Shown here piece by piece: positions 33,419-44,906 of a stretch of 64,000 nucleotides of DNA. How positions within the stretch are numbered: the first letter of the stretch is position 1; the number at the start of each line of letters is the position of its first letter. Source of the DNA: Chloroflexia bacterium SDU3-3 (lineage in GTDB: Bacteria; Chloroflexota; Chloroflexia; Chloroflexales; Roseiflexaceae); the NCBI GenBank assembly GCA_009268125.1, contig WBOU01000007.1:124001-188000 (forward strand), read 5' to 3'. The notes beneath the pieces were generated by a model. That model worked only from the letters and a program-made list of their open reading frames with translations. It did no database searches and was not told the DNA's origin. Made by a program: the position numbers and the translations under genes.

Positions 33419-34198
33419 TTAGTCGCGGAAGCGAAAGAGCGCCTCGGCGTTGCGCCACACCGCCTCGGCCAGCGCCTCCAGCGGCAGCTCGCGCAGGGCG
33501 GCGATGCGCTCGGCCACCAGCCGCACGTTGGCAGGCTCGTTGCGCTTGCCTCGGCGTGGGTGGGGCGAGAGGTAGGGGCTGTCGGTCTCGGTCAGGATGC
33601 GGTCGAGCGGCGCGCGGCGGGCCACCTCGTGTAGCTCAGTGGCCTTGGGGAAAGTCACCGGGCCGCTGAGCGAGAGGTAGAAGCCCACATCCAGGCAGGC
33701 GGCGGCGTAGTCCCAGTCGCCCGAGAACGAGTGCATCACGCCGGGCTGGCCGCGCGCGGCGTCGCCCAGGATGCGGATGGTATCTTCCTTGGCGTCGCGG
33801 CTGTGGATGACCACCGGCAGCCCCAGCTCGCGGGCCAGCGCCAGCTGCTCGCGGAACAGCCGCTCCTGGTCGGCGTGGGGCGCGCGGTCCCAGTGGTAGT
33901 CCAGCCCGATCTCGCCGATGGCCACCACCTTGGGGTGCGCGGCCAGGCGGCGCACCTCGGCCAGCCAGGCGGCGTCGGCCTCAATCGCATAGTGGGGCTG
34001 GATGCCAACCACGGCGTACATGTGCGGGTGCTGCTCGGCCAGCGCCACCGCCGCCCGCGACGAGTCGAGGTCGTAGCCGATCTCGATCAGGCGCTGCACC
34101 CCGGCCTCGGCGGCGCGGGCGAATACCATGTCGCGGTCGGGGCCGAATTGCTCGGTGTGTAGGTGGGCGTGGGTATCAATAAGCTGAAGTTGTGCCAT
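33419..34198 (-). CDS. tatD: TatD-family metal-dependent deoxyribonuclease
   Basis: A 259-residue TIM-barrel metallohydrolase. Family motifs: LIDTHAHLHTEQF (metal HxH), AIGEIGLDYHW (metal Glu), LPVVIHSRDAKEDT (metal His), MHSFSGDW (metal His) and LTETDSPYLSPHPRRGKRNEP (metal Asp with TDSPYL signature). All metal ligands are present. TatD/YcfH proteins are 3'-5' DNA exonucleases used in repair, and some act on D-aminoacyl-tRNA. A TACAAT box on the minus strand ends 6 bases before the ATG and no ribosome site is present, so the message may have no leader. Confidence 0.9.
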   Translation of the reverse strand: MAQLQLIDTHAHLHTEQFGPDRDMVFARAAEAGVQRLIEIGYDLDSSRAAVALAEQHPHMYAVVGIQPHYAIEADAAWLAEVRRLAAHPKVVAIGEIGLDYHWDRAPHADQERLFREQLALARELGLPVVIHSRDAKEDTIRILGDAARGQPGVMHSFSGDWDYAAACLDVGFYLSLSGPVTFPKATELHEVARRAPLDRILTETDSPYLSPHPRRGKRNEPANVRLVAERIAALRELPLEALAEAVWRNAEALFRFRD

Positions 34199-34204
34199 GG
34201 CGCT

Positions 34205-34210
34205 ATTGTA
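34205..34210 (-). promoter_or_regulatory. Candidate -10 box of tatD, compatible with a leaderless message
   Basis: TACAAT on the minus strand, 6 bases before the start codon. The usual distance from -10 box to transcription start puts the first base at or next to the A of the ATG. The -35 is weak. Confidence 0.45.
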
Positions 34211-34291
34211 GCATGGGCGAGCGGAAAGTGACGACTGCTAGGATGAGCGTAGCATAAACATAACAGCTATTATTTTCCAGATCGACTGTGG

Positions 34292-34297
34292 TACAAT
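34292..34297 (+). promoter_or_regulatory. Candidate -10 box of the hybrid kinase gene
   Basis: TACAAT preceded by TGTGG, about 132 bases before the ATG at 34430. No good -35 is seen. Confidence 0.4.
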
Positions 34298-34429
34298 AGA
34301 TGCTGTAGCGTGCCAATATGGGGCTGCCTGCTGCTTTGCCCACCTCGCGTTCGATCATACCCTAGCTGCACATCATGCGAGAGATGCGCCGATAGAGCCG
34401 CCTACCATTTTCGCAGATCTGGAGCAACT

Positions 34430-36040
34430 ATGACTCCGAATAGCATGGTCCTTGTGGTTGAGGACGATCTGCACATCTCCGAACTTATTGTCTTCTTGCT
34501 CCAAGATGGGGGATACCAGACCGCGACCGCTGGCTCTGCCGCCCAGGCGCGCCACGTGCTGGAGTCGCAGGCGGTCGATCTAGTGATCCTCGACTGGATG
34601 CTTCCCGATACCCCCGGCGATCAGCTCTGCCACGAGATAAAATCCCGCCGCGAGGAGAGCTTTCTGCCCATCCTGATGCTGACCGCGCGCAACGCCCTGG
34701 CCGATCGTGTTGCTGGCCTGGATGCCGGTGCCGACGATTTCCTCACCAAGCCCTTTCACTCCGACGAGCTGATGGCGCGCGTGCGGGCGCTGCTGCGCAT
34801 CCGCCGCGCCGAGCTGGCCCGCCTGCAGGTAATCACCGAGCTGCGCACCGCCTATGATCGGCTTGCAACCACCCAGGCCCAGCTGGTGCAGGCCTCGCGC
34901 CTGGCATCGCTGGGCGAGCTGGTGGCCGGCGTGGCCCACGAGCTGAACAACCCGCTGGGCATCATCCTCGGCAACGCCGAGCTGCTTCCTACCCTCGACC
35001 ACTCCGACGACCGCCGCGCGGTCACCCAGATCATCGAGGGCGCCCAGCGCGCCCGGCGGATCGTGCAGAGCCTGATCTCGTTTGCGCGCCAGGGCAAGAT
35101 CGAGGAGGACTGGTACAAGCCGCGCGATCTGGTCGAGCGGGTGCTCGACCTCAAGCGCGCCGATCTGCAGAATCATGGCATCCAGGTTGAGGTGAGCTAC
35201 GGGCTAAATCTGCCCATGCTGTGGGTGGATGGCTCGCAGATCCAGCACGTGCTGCTCAACCTGATCCAGAACGCCGAGCACGCGGTGCAGGGCCGCCCGA
35301 TGCCGCGCATCGCGCTGCGGGTCTTCCGCCAAGATCCGCCGGTGCTCGCGCCGCCCCTGCTAGGTGAGAGCCTAGGCGCATGGCAGTCGGACACTGGCAG
35401 CCTGGTGATGATCGATGTGATGGATACCGGCGTGGGCATCCCCTCCGAGCTGCAGGTGCGGCTGTTCCAGCCCTTCTTCACCACCAGGCCGGTGGGCCAG
35501 GGCGCGGGGCTGAGCCTGGCGATCTCCTACGGCATCGTGTCGCAGCACGGCGGCAGCCTGGTCTACAGCAGCCACCCGGGCGAGGGCAGCACCTTCCGGA
35601 TCGCGCTGCCGGTGGTGCGCGAGGGCATCCCCGTCCCCGCCAGCAACGATGGCGGTGCCAGCGGCAGCGTGCTGGTGATGGACAGCGAGCCGTTTGTGCT
35701 CGATTTTGTGAGCAGGCTGCTGGCCCGCAAAGGCTGGGATGTGGCGGTGGCCCAGCGGGCAGGGCAGGCCTTCGATATGCTGCGCGAGCAGCCCTACCAC
35801 GCGGTGCTGTGCGATCTGAAGCTGCAGGATATCGACGAGTGGGACTTCTACCAGCAGATCCAGCAGATCTGCCCCAAGCACCCGCCGATCGTGGTGCTGA
35901 TGACTGGCGAGATCCGCAACGATCGGATCGATGCGCTGGTGCAGAGCTACGATCTGCCTGTGCTGCGCAAGCCCTTCACCGCCCAGGAGCTATTCGACTG
36001 CCTCCTGATCGTCGAGCCGCACGATCAGGAGAATAGCTAG
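34430..36040 (+). CDS. Hybrid sensor kinase: receiver-HisKA-HATPase-receiver
   Basis: A 536-residue soluble protein. The N-terminal receiver (LVVEDDLHISELI; Asp in LVILDWMLPDTPGD; Lys in FLTKPF) is followed by HisKA with the phospho-His in GVAHELNNPLGII, then the ATPase with LLNLIQNAEHAV (N box), VMDTGVGIP (G1) and GQGAGLSLAISYG (G2). A second receiver ends the protein (VLVMDSEPFVLDFV; Asp in AVLCDLKLQDIDEW; Lys in VLRKPF). The NtrB-like HELNNPL sequence is common in such phosphorelay kinases. It has no sensor of its own, so the first receiver probably serves as input from another kinase. GGAG precedes the ATG by 5 bases; a strong terminator follows. Confidence 0.9.
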   Translation: MTPNSMVLVVEDDLHISELIVFLLQDGGYQTATAGSAAQARHVLESQAVDLVILDWMLPDTPGDQLCHEIKSRREESFLPILMLTARNALADRVAGLDAGADDFLTKPFHSDELMARVRALLRIRRAELARLQVITELRTAYDRLATTQAQLVQASRLASLGELVAGVAHELNNPLGIILGNAELLPTLDHSDDRRAVTQIIEGAQRARRIVQSLISFARQGKIEEDWYKPRDLVERVLDLKRADLQNHGIQVEVSYGLNLPMLWVDGSQIQHVLLNLIQNAEHAVQGRPMPRIALRVFRQDPPVLAPPLLGESLGAWQSDTGSLVMIDVMDTGVGIPSELQVRLFQPFFTTRPVGQGAGLSLAISYGIVSQHGGSLVYSSHPGEGSTFRIALPVVREGIPVPASNDGGASGSVLVMDSEPFVLDFVSRLLARKGWDVAVAQRAGQAFDMLREQPYHAVLCDLKLQDIDEWDFYQQIQQICPKHPPIVVLMTGEIRNDRIDALVQSYDLPVLRKPFTAQELFDCLLIVEPHDQENS

Positions 36041-36055
36041 CCCCATCGCGATAGT

Positions 36056-36089
36056 AAAAGCGAGGTGGGATTTCCCACCTCGCTTTTTT
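36056..36089 (+). terminator. Intrinsic terminator of the hybrid kinase gene
   Basis: A 15-bp perfect inverted repeat (36056-36070 with 36073-36087) with a 2-base loop and a T run on the plus strand; the A run also gives T on the minus strand, so it can serve the convergent gene at 36110. Confidence 0.92.
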
Positions 36090-36109
36090 ATGTCTCAGCC
36101 GCCGCTCAT

Positions 36110-36490
36110 TTAACTATGGCGCAGCCATAGATCCGATGCGATATAGCTGGCTGTGGCGATGCCGAGCGGCAGCCCCAGCAGGCTCACCGGCATGGTCGTG
36201 ATCTCGGCAAGGGCGGCGTAGATCATGCCACCTGCCAGGGCCAGGCTGCTTGCCAGCAGCGCATTTCTTGCTGCCACGAGCATGATCTGCCGCCCCCGCT
36301 CGTCGCACCGAAGCGGTGCCGCGCCTTTTGCGGGCTGCACGGTGTACCTGCCGCTGTGCGGTGCCCACAAAAACAGCCCGCCTACAGCGACGGCGATCGC
36401 CAGCCCCGCCCACCAGGGCGAGCCTGCCATCCAGGCGATAGCCCCCATCCCAACCGCAATAGACACCCGGCTGATGTAATAGCTAGTCAT
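36110..36490 (-). CDS. Small four-helix membrane protein paired with an HTH regulator
   Basis: A 126-residue protein with about four hydrophobic segments in two pairs (residues about 8-22, 25-42, 72-92 and 98-114) separated by a polar loop. I do not recognise the family. Small membrane proteins of this size with an overlapping Cro/CI-type regulator gene upstream are common, often as pairs in which the regulator controls both. The ATG at 36490 overlaps the end of the regulator gene by 8 bases and follows AGGAGA, so translation is coupled. Confidence 0.7.
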   Translation of the reverse strand: MTSYYISRVSIAVGMGAIAWMAGSPWWAGLAIAVAVGGLFLWAPHSGRYTVQPAKGAAPLRCDERGRQIMLVAARNALLASSLALAGGMIYAALAEITTMPVSLLGLPLGIATASYIASDLWLRHS

Positions 36491-36704
36491 GATCTTCTCC
36501 TGTATGGTTGGCGAGCCAGAAGAGCTCGCCGATTGGCGTGTGCAGTGCTGCCGCCAGCTCAAGCGCCAGCTTCACCGAGGGCACGAATTTACCCTGCTCA
36601 ACGGCGATGATGGTCTGGCGTGTGACGCGGGTGGCTTCTGCCAGCGCCTGCTGCGTCATCCCCCGATGCGTGCGCATCTCGCGGACGCGATTTTGTACGG
36701 CCAT
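36483..36704 (-). CDS. Small XRE/Cro-CI-type transcriptional regulator (YozG-like)
   Basis: A 73-residue protein that is almost only a helix-turn-helix domain: [50 protein letters not shown]. The recognition helix is in [12 protein letters not shown]. It matches the short YozG/YgzD group, usually found next to a small membrane-protein gene, as here. Two copies of a 10-bp direct repeat flank its own promoter, suggesting autoregulation. Confidence 0.88.
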   Translation of the reverse strand: MAVQNRVREMRTHRGMTQQALAEATRVTRQTIIAVEQGKFVPSVKLALELAAALHTPIGELFWLANHTGEDHD

Positions 36705-36723
36705 AAGATCCTTGTGTAAAGTT

Positions 36724-36777
36724 TAGATTACATATACTCTACCGTGTCCCGGCTTGAATGTCAAGTATAGATTACAT
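36724..36777 (-). promoter_or_regulatory. Promoter of the HTH/membrane pair with a repeated operator
   Basis: On the minus strand TTGACA (36759-36764) and TAGAGT (36736-36741) are 17 bases apart. TAGATTACAT occurs on the plus strand at 36724-36733, just inside the transcribed side, and again at 36768-36777, just upstream of the -35. The identical words 44 bases apart flanking the promoter suggest binding sites for the HTH protein. Confidence 0.6.
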
Positions 36778-37150
36778 CGCAGAGAGCACAACTCTGGCTA
36801 TCGATCTCAGCAGCGGATCGTACCCACAGCACAATGGGTGTATAGCGGTTAGGGTGATATTTTGGGAAGATCCTTCGCTTTTTTGGTATCGGGAACATCC
36901 ACAAGACGAAAGAAAACGTATCAAGGGCACAGGAATGGGAGATCATCTGCACGACAAGGCGTATTTTTCTTGGGAAATATTTGAAGCGATGTGTCTATAT
37001 CGCTAATCACTGCTATGAAAGGATCAATACTGCCGAGATATTCTGACCATCTCATAGCGCTATGAAATCTAGCAAGAATCGCAGTTTGATAGCAGCTTAC
37101 GATACTTAGGCTTTATGCCCAGCACACGTTTCTCTATCGGAAATGGCCCC
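36778..37150. other. AT-richer intergenic stretch without a supported gene
   Basis: Base composition is clearly lower in GC than in the flanking genes. A plus-strand frame at 36758-37006 (82 codons) starts inside the HTH promoter, lacks a ribosome site and resembles nothing I know. No promoter with good spacing is seen for the anti-sigma gene that follows. It may be a remnant of transferred DNA. Confidence 0.4.
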
Positions 37151-37894
37151 ATGAACACACATCCAACCGAGTTTATTCCAGGATATGTGCTCGGCGTGCT
37201 TGATGATCGTGAGCGGCAGGTGGTTGCGCGGCATCTGGCCCTATGCCCCCAGTGCCGCCACGAGGCCGAGTCATTTCTGCGCAGCGTGGCAGGCCACGCA
37301 GGCGCGCCCCTGGCTGGGCCGCCGCACGCGCTTAAGCGCAGGCTGATGCGCCGTGTGCGCGCCAGCCTGCTGCGCCGCCGTGGGGGCCTAGCCCTGCTGG
37401 CGGTGGCGCTGGTGGTGGCGCTGGGCGTACCCGCCGGGCAGCGCTACCTGGCCCACGCCCACGCCCAGCAGCAGGCTGCCACATTTATGGGTGATCTGCG
37501 CACGCTGCGCCATACGCTGCCCGCCCAGGGCGGCATGCAGGCCACGCTCTACACCCAGCCGGGCCAGCGCCAGGCGCTGCTGCAGGTGGCGGGCATGCCG
37601 CCGCTGGCCGCGGGCCAGGTCTACCAGATCTGGTTTGCCCAGGGCGATACCCCTGTGGCGTCGGCCAGCTTCACCGTGGATGCCAGCGGCGCGGCCATGG
37701 TGCTGTGCGCCGCCCCCGCGCCGATCGCCGAGACCTACACCCAGCTGATGGTGACGCTGGAGCCTGCGGGGGCCAGCGCCGCGCCCAGCGGCCAGCCCAT
37801 CCTCGCGGCCCCGCTGGCCGCTGGGCCGCGCCTGCCTAGCCCGATCGGGCTGCGCGCCGCACCCCACGGGCTGGCAAAACAAACCAGAGGTTGA
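37151..37894 (+). CDS. Zinc-type anti-sigma factor of the RskA group
   Basis: A 247-residue single-pass membrane protein. The N-terminal cytoplasmic domain holds the zinc anti-sigma motif HLALCPQCRHE (H-x3-C-x2-C) near residue 30, which binds and inhibits an ECF sigma factor. A membrane helix lies at about 82-100 (GLALLAVALVVALGVPAG). The outer domain resembles the RskA C-terminal fold (LPLAAGQVYQIWFAQGDTP-like, then VTLEPAGASAAPSGQPILA). ECF sigma genes usually precede such genes, but none is here: upstream is an AT-rich region. The first ATG of the frame is 12 codons upstream; ATG 37151 gives the standard N-terminus. Confidence 0.8.
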   Translation: MNTHPTEFIPGYVLGVLDDRERQVVARHLALCPQCRHEAESFLRSVAGHAGAPLAGPPHALKRRLMRRVRASLLRRRGGLALLAVALVVALGVPAGQRYLAHAHAQQQAATFMGDLRTLRHTLPAQGGMQATLYTQPGQRQALLQVAGMPPLAAGQVYQIWFAQGDTPVASASFTVDASGAAMVLCAAPAPIAETYTQLMVTLEPAGASAAPSGQPILAAPLAAGPRLPSPIGLRAAPHGLAKQTRG

Positions 37895-37920
37895 CGCTAC
37901 TGATACCCGTGCGGTATGAT
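37891..37920 (+). promoter_or_regulatory. Promoter of the small membrane protein gene
   Basis: TTGACG (37891-37896) and TATGAT (37915-37920), 18 bases apart. The -35 overlaps the stop codon of the anti-sigma gene. Confidence 0.6.
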
Positions 37921-37966
37921 ACCTGTCGCAAAGCCGTTTATCGTATGGCTTATAGAGGAGAACATC

Positions 37967-38137
37967 ATGCGTACAGCGCTTAATGCTTTGTTGTTCATCA
38001 TCGGCGTGGGCCTTGGCGTGGTCGGCGGGGCCGCCCTGCTGGCCTATGCGTACCAGGCCGCCGGTCTCTACCCGCCGGATGACGCGACCATTAAGTTCAT
38101 CGCGCGCGAGCGCGGCTGGCTGCGCGAAGACGTCTAG
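37967..38137 (+). CDS. Small single-pass membrane protein
   Basis: A 56-residue protein with one long hydrophobic helix (residues about 5-27, ALLFIIGVGLGVVGGAALLA) and a short polar tail (IKFIARERGWLREDV). Function unknown. An excellent ribosome site (AGAGGAG) 6 bases before the ATG and a dedicated promoter make it a real gene. It may be co-transcribed with the acyl-CoA ligase, whose start is 75 bases downstream. Confidence 0.75.
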   Translation: MRTALNALLFIIGVGLGVVGGAALLAYAYQAAGLYPPDDATIKFIARERGWLREDV

Positions 38138-38211
38138 GCTTCGGCCCCGTCCTACTGGCGCAGGGCAGCGCCTCGGCGCTGCCCGCTATCTCAATGAAGA
38201 GGAGCAGCACA

Positions 38212-39957
38212 GTGGAGAAGATCTGGCTTTCACACTACGAGCCGTCGATTACGGACACCTTCAGCTACCCCGAGTCCACCCTCAGCGACCTGCTTGCCGA
38301 GAGCGCCCGCAAGTACCCCTACCACGTGGCCACCGACTTTGTGCTCAGCTATATCCTTGGGCAGCGCGTCGCCGTGGGCGGGTCGCTCACCTATGGCCGC
38401 CTGCACCAGCTGGTCGAGCGCTTCGCCGCCGCGCTCTACGCCCTGGGCGTGCGCAAGGGCGACCGCGTGGCGCTGATGCTGCCCAACTCGCCGCAGTTCG
38501 TGATCGCCTTCTTCGCCACCATGCGGCTGGGCGCGATAGTGGTGAACCACAACCCCACCTACACCCCGCGCGAGCTTCAGCACCAGCTGTGTGACTCCGG
38601 CGCGGAGACGATCATCCTGCTGAATATCTTCTACCCGCGCCTGCAGGAGATCCAGCAGCACACGCCGCTGAAGCGCGTGGTGGTCTCCAACATCTACGAT
38701 ACGCTCGCGCCGCCCACGCGGCTGCTGGTGTGGGCCAAGCTGCACCGTGGCGACGACTGGGTAGATGTGCGGCCCGGCCCCGATCTGCACCTCTTCCAGG
38801 CGCTGCTGGATGCGCCCCACCCCGCCGCGCCCGCGCCCGAGATCACGCCCGACGATACCGCGCTGTTCCAGTACACCGGCGGCACCACCGGCATCCCCAA
38901 GGCAGCCATGCTCAGCCACCGCAACCTGGTGGCCAACACCTACCAGATCCACGCATGGCTGCCATCCGCCCGCCCCGGCGAGGAGAAGATGATGTCGGCC
39001 ATCCCGTTCTTCCACGTGTACGGTATGACGGTGGCCATGCTGTTCGGCCTCTCGATCGGCGCGGCGCTGGTGATCGTGCCCAACCCACGGCCGATCGATA
39101 ATGTGATGACGGTCATCCAGAAGACCCGCGCCACGATCTTCCCCGGCGTACCCGCCATGTATATCAATATTGTCAACCACAGCGAGATCGGCAGCTACGA
39201 TCTCAGCTCGGTGCGGGCCTGTATCAGCGGCTCGGCCCCGCTGCCCATGGAGGTGCAGGAGCGCTTCGGGGCGCTCACTGGCGGGCGGCTGGTCGAGGGC
39301 TATGGCCTCACCGAGGCCTCGCCGGTGACGCACTGCAATCCGGTGTTTGGCCAGCGCAAGCGCGGCTCGATCGGCGTGCCGCTGCCCGGCGTAGAGGCCA
39401 AGCTGGTGAGCCTGGAGGACGGCAGCGAGCTTGCGCCCGGCCAGGGCCAGGGCGAGCTGGCGGTGCGCGGCCCCCAGGTGATGCAGGGCTACTGGGGCCA
39501 GCCCGACGAGACCAAGGTGATGATTGATGAGGATGGCTGGCTGCACACCGGCGATGTCTGCACGGTGGATGAAGACGGCTACTTCTTCATCGTCGACCGC
39601 AAGAAAGATATGATTATTGCCTCGGGCTTCAAGATTCTGCCGCGCGAGGTCGAGGAGGTGCTGTACATGCACCCCAAGGTCGAAGAGGCGGTGGTGCTGG
39701 GCGTGCCCAACCCCGTGCGCGGCGACGACACCGTGAAGGCCTACATCGTGCCCCGCCAGGGCGAGCAGCCCACCGAAGACGAGATCCGCAGCTTCTGCCG
39801 CCAGCACCTCGCCCCTTACAAGGTGCCGCGCGCCGTCGAGTTCCGCGCCACGCTGCCCAAGACCATGGTGGGCAAGGTGCTCAAGCGCGTGCTGCTAGAT
39901 GAGGAGCGCGCCAAGCAGGCCAGCCCCGACCCAGCCGGGCTGGTGGCCGTGAGTTGA
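38212..39957 (+). CDS. fadD: Long-chain acyl-CoA synthetase (AMP-forming)
   Basis: Activates fatty acids to acyl-CoA through an acyl-AMP intermediate. The 581-residue protein has the adenylate-forming motifs: P-loop FQYTGGTTGIPKAAMLSH near residue 215, GYGLTEASPVTH, GDVCTVDEDGYFFIVDRKKD with the Asp-Arg pair, and the C-terminal lysine in LPKTMVGKVLKR. The N-terminal SLTYGRLHQLVERFA and PNSPQFVIAFFATMRLGA segments are typical of long-chain ligases. The GTG at 38212 is preferred to the ATG at 38194, because AAGAGGAG lies between them 7 bases before the GTG. It may supply acyl-CoA to the dehydrogenase at 8138, though the two are far apart. Confidence 0.92.
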   Translation: MEKIWLSHYEPSITDTFSYPESTLSDLLAESARKYPYHVATDFVLSYILGQRVAVGGSLTYGRLHQLVERFAAALYALGVRKGDRVALMLPNSPQFVIAFFATMRLGAIVVNHNPTYTPRELQHQLCDSGAETIILLNIFYPRLQEIQQHTPLKRVVVSNIYDTLAPPTRLLVWAKLHRGDDWVDVRPGPDLHLFQALLDAPHPAAPAPEITPDDTALFQYTGGTTGIPKAAMLSHRNLVANTYQIHAWLPSARPGEEKMMSAIPFFHVYGMTVAMLFGLSIGAALVIVPNPRPIDNVMTVIQKTRATIFPGVPAMYINIVNHSEIGSYDLSSVRACISGSAPLPMEVQERFGALTGGRLVEGYGLTEASPVTHCNPVFGQRKRGSIGVPLPGVEAKLVSLEDGSELAPGQGQGELAVRGPQVMQGYWGQPDETKVMIDEDGWLHTGDVCTVDEDGYFFIVDRKKDMIIASGFKILPREVEEVLYMHPKVEEAVVLGVPNPVRGDDTVKAYIVPRQGEQPTEDEIRSFCRQHLAPYKVPRAVEFRATLPKTMVGKVLKRVLLDEERAKQASPDPAGLVAVS

Positions 39958-39982
39958 CAGCCTCCGCACTTCGCGGTACAGT
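39954..39982 (+). promoter_or_regulatory. Promoter of guaB
   Basis: A consensus TTGACA (39954-39959) overlaps the stop of the preceding gene; TACAGT (39977-39982) follows after 17 bases. It gives a guaB leader of about 190 nt. Confidence 0.7.
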
Positions 39983-40000
39983 GTCAGGAATAGCAAAACC

Positions 40001-41655
<1,655 letters not shown>

Positions 41656-41662
41656 GCGCTTT

Positions 41663-41784
41663 TCTACCACGAAGACACGAAGACACGAAGGCGGGAAAAC
41701 TTCGCGCCTTCGTGTCTTCGTGGTTATTTGTTCCCTTTGTTCCTTGGTGTCTTGGAGCCTTGGTGGTAAAACGTTCTGCCGAAT
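41663..41784. repeat. Dispersed repeat copy with an 18-bp perfect hairpin
   Basis: TACCACGAAGACACGAAG (twice-repeated words) at about 41665-41690 is inverted at about 41706-41724 (CCTTCGTGTCTTCGTGG). A CCAAG block follows in reverse (TTGGTGTCTTGGAGCCTTGGTGGTAAAA), and TTGGTGGTAAAACGTTCTG matches the end of the copy at 25205. It begins 8 bases after guaB and may act as its terminator. Confidence 0.8.
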
Positions 41785-41803
41785 GAGAACGCAGAGACCC
41801 GAT

Positions 41804-41832
41804 TTGACAGATCGATGAGACCCTGCTATAAT
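41804..41832 (+). promoter_or_regulatory. Consensus promoter of the tRNA operon
   Basis: TTGACA (41804-41809) and TATAAT (41827-41832) with a 17-base spacer: a perfect sigma-70 consensus, 50 bases before the first tRNA. Confidence 0.92.
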
Positions 41833-41882
41833 CCTCCACGTCGTTAAGCGACACACGAAATAACAAACAGATGAGATTTCGT

Positions 41883-41959
41883 GGCCCCATCGTCTAGCGG
41901 CCTAGGACGTCACCCTCTCAAGGTGAAGACCGCGGGTTCGAATCCCGCTGGGGTCACCA
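41883..41959 (+). tRNA. tRNA-Glu (anticodon CTC)
   Basis: Full cloverleaf: acceptor GGCCCCA with TGGGGTC (one G-T pair), anticodon stem TCACC/GGTGA with loop CTCTCAA, so anticodon CTC at 41917-41919 reading GAG. The T arm is GCGGG-TTCGAAT-CCCGC. CCA is encoded. Only the CTC isoacceptor is here; the TTC form must be elsewhere. Confidence 0.96.
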
Positions 41960-41963
41960 CAGT

Positions 41964-42039
41964 GGAGCCGTGGTGTAGTGGTTTGCATGGAACCCTGTCA
42001 AGGTTCAGGTGGCGGGTTCAAGTCCCGTCGGCTCCGCCA
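41964..42039 (+). tRNA. tRNA-Asp (anticodon GTC)
   Basis: Acceptor GGAGCCG with CGGCTCC, anticodon stem GAACC/GGTTC with loop CTGTCAA, so anticodon GTC at 41997-41999. T arm GCGGG-TTCAAGT-CCCGT, discriminator G and encoded CCA, as usual for tRNA-Asp. Four bases after tRNA-Glu, so co-transcribed. Confidence 0.96.
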
Positions 42040-42042
42040 GCT

Positions 42043-42076
42043 ACAGCCAGCGCGAAAGCGCTGGCTGTTTGTTTTT
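42043..42076 (+). terminator. tRNA operon terminator
   Basis: ACAGCCAGCGC (42043-42053) pairs with GCGCTGGCTGT (42058-42068), GAAA loop, followed by TTTGTTTTT. Confidence 0.93.
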
Positions 42077-42102
42077 GCCGCGCTTTCTGCAAGCAGGCAT
42101 AT

Positions 42103-42143
42103 AAAAAGTCCCAGCGCCTTGGAAAAAGGCGCTGGGACTTTTT
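42103..42143 (-). terminator. clpC terminator
   Basis: A 16-bp perfect inverted repeat (42103-42118 with 42128-42143) with A/T runs at both ends, so it can end transcription from clpC and back up the tRNA terminator. Confidence 0.92.
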
Positions 42144-42149
42144 GTATCG

Positions 42150-44618
<2,469 letters not shown>

Positions 44619-44673
44619 GCGTTCAACACCCTCCCTCAGGGTAGCTCTGCCGCCAGTAGCGCGACGCAGGGAT

Positions 44674-44702
44674 AGTATACCATGTGGCTTCTTTACTGTG
44701 AC
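44674..44702 (-). promoter_or_regulatory. Candidate clpC promoter
   Basis: On the minus strand GTCACA (44697-44702) and TATACT (44674-44679), 17 bases apart, 56 bases before the start codon. No CIRCE or CtsR-type heptanucleotide repeat is visible. Confidence 0.5.
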
Positions 44703-44846
44703 GCGCCATTTGGGTAGGTTCAGATGAGCCAACAGATTCCCTTGGCGGCTTGGGTATATGCTATCACGTCTGCGGGGGAAATGTACTAGAGCAACATTAA
44801 CATTCGTGCTGGGCAGGCTGCCTGACGGTTGTCTGGCTGCAGGACG

Positions 44847-44887
44847 CGCATATGCCAGCCTTGCGTGTGGCAGGGCTGGCATATGCG
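44847..44887. terminator. 14-bp perfect inverted repeat after the PadR gene
   Basis: CGCATATGCCAGCC (44847-44860) pairs with GGCTGGCATATGCG (44874-44887), 20 bases after the PadR stop. There is no T run, so termination is uncertain. Confidence 0.55.
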
Positions 44888-44906
44888 TGTGGGGCGTGGG
44901 CTGGGT

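Noticed and set aside
36758-37006. An 82-codon plus-strand gene in the AT-rich gap.
   Set aside because: It begins inside the promoter of the HTH gene, has no ribosome site and resembles nothing known; possible but not supported.
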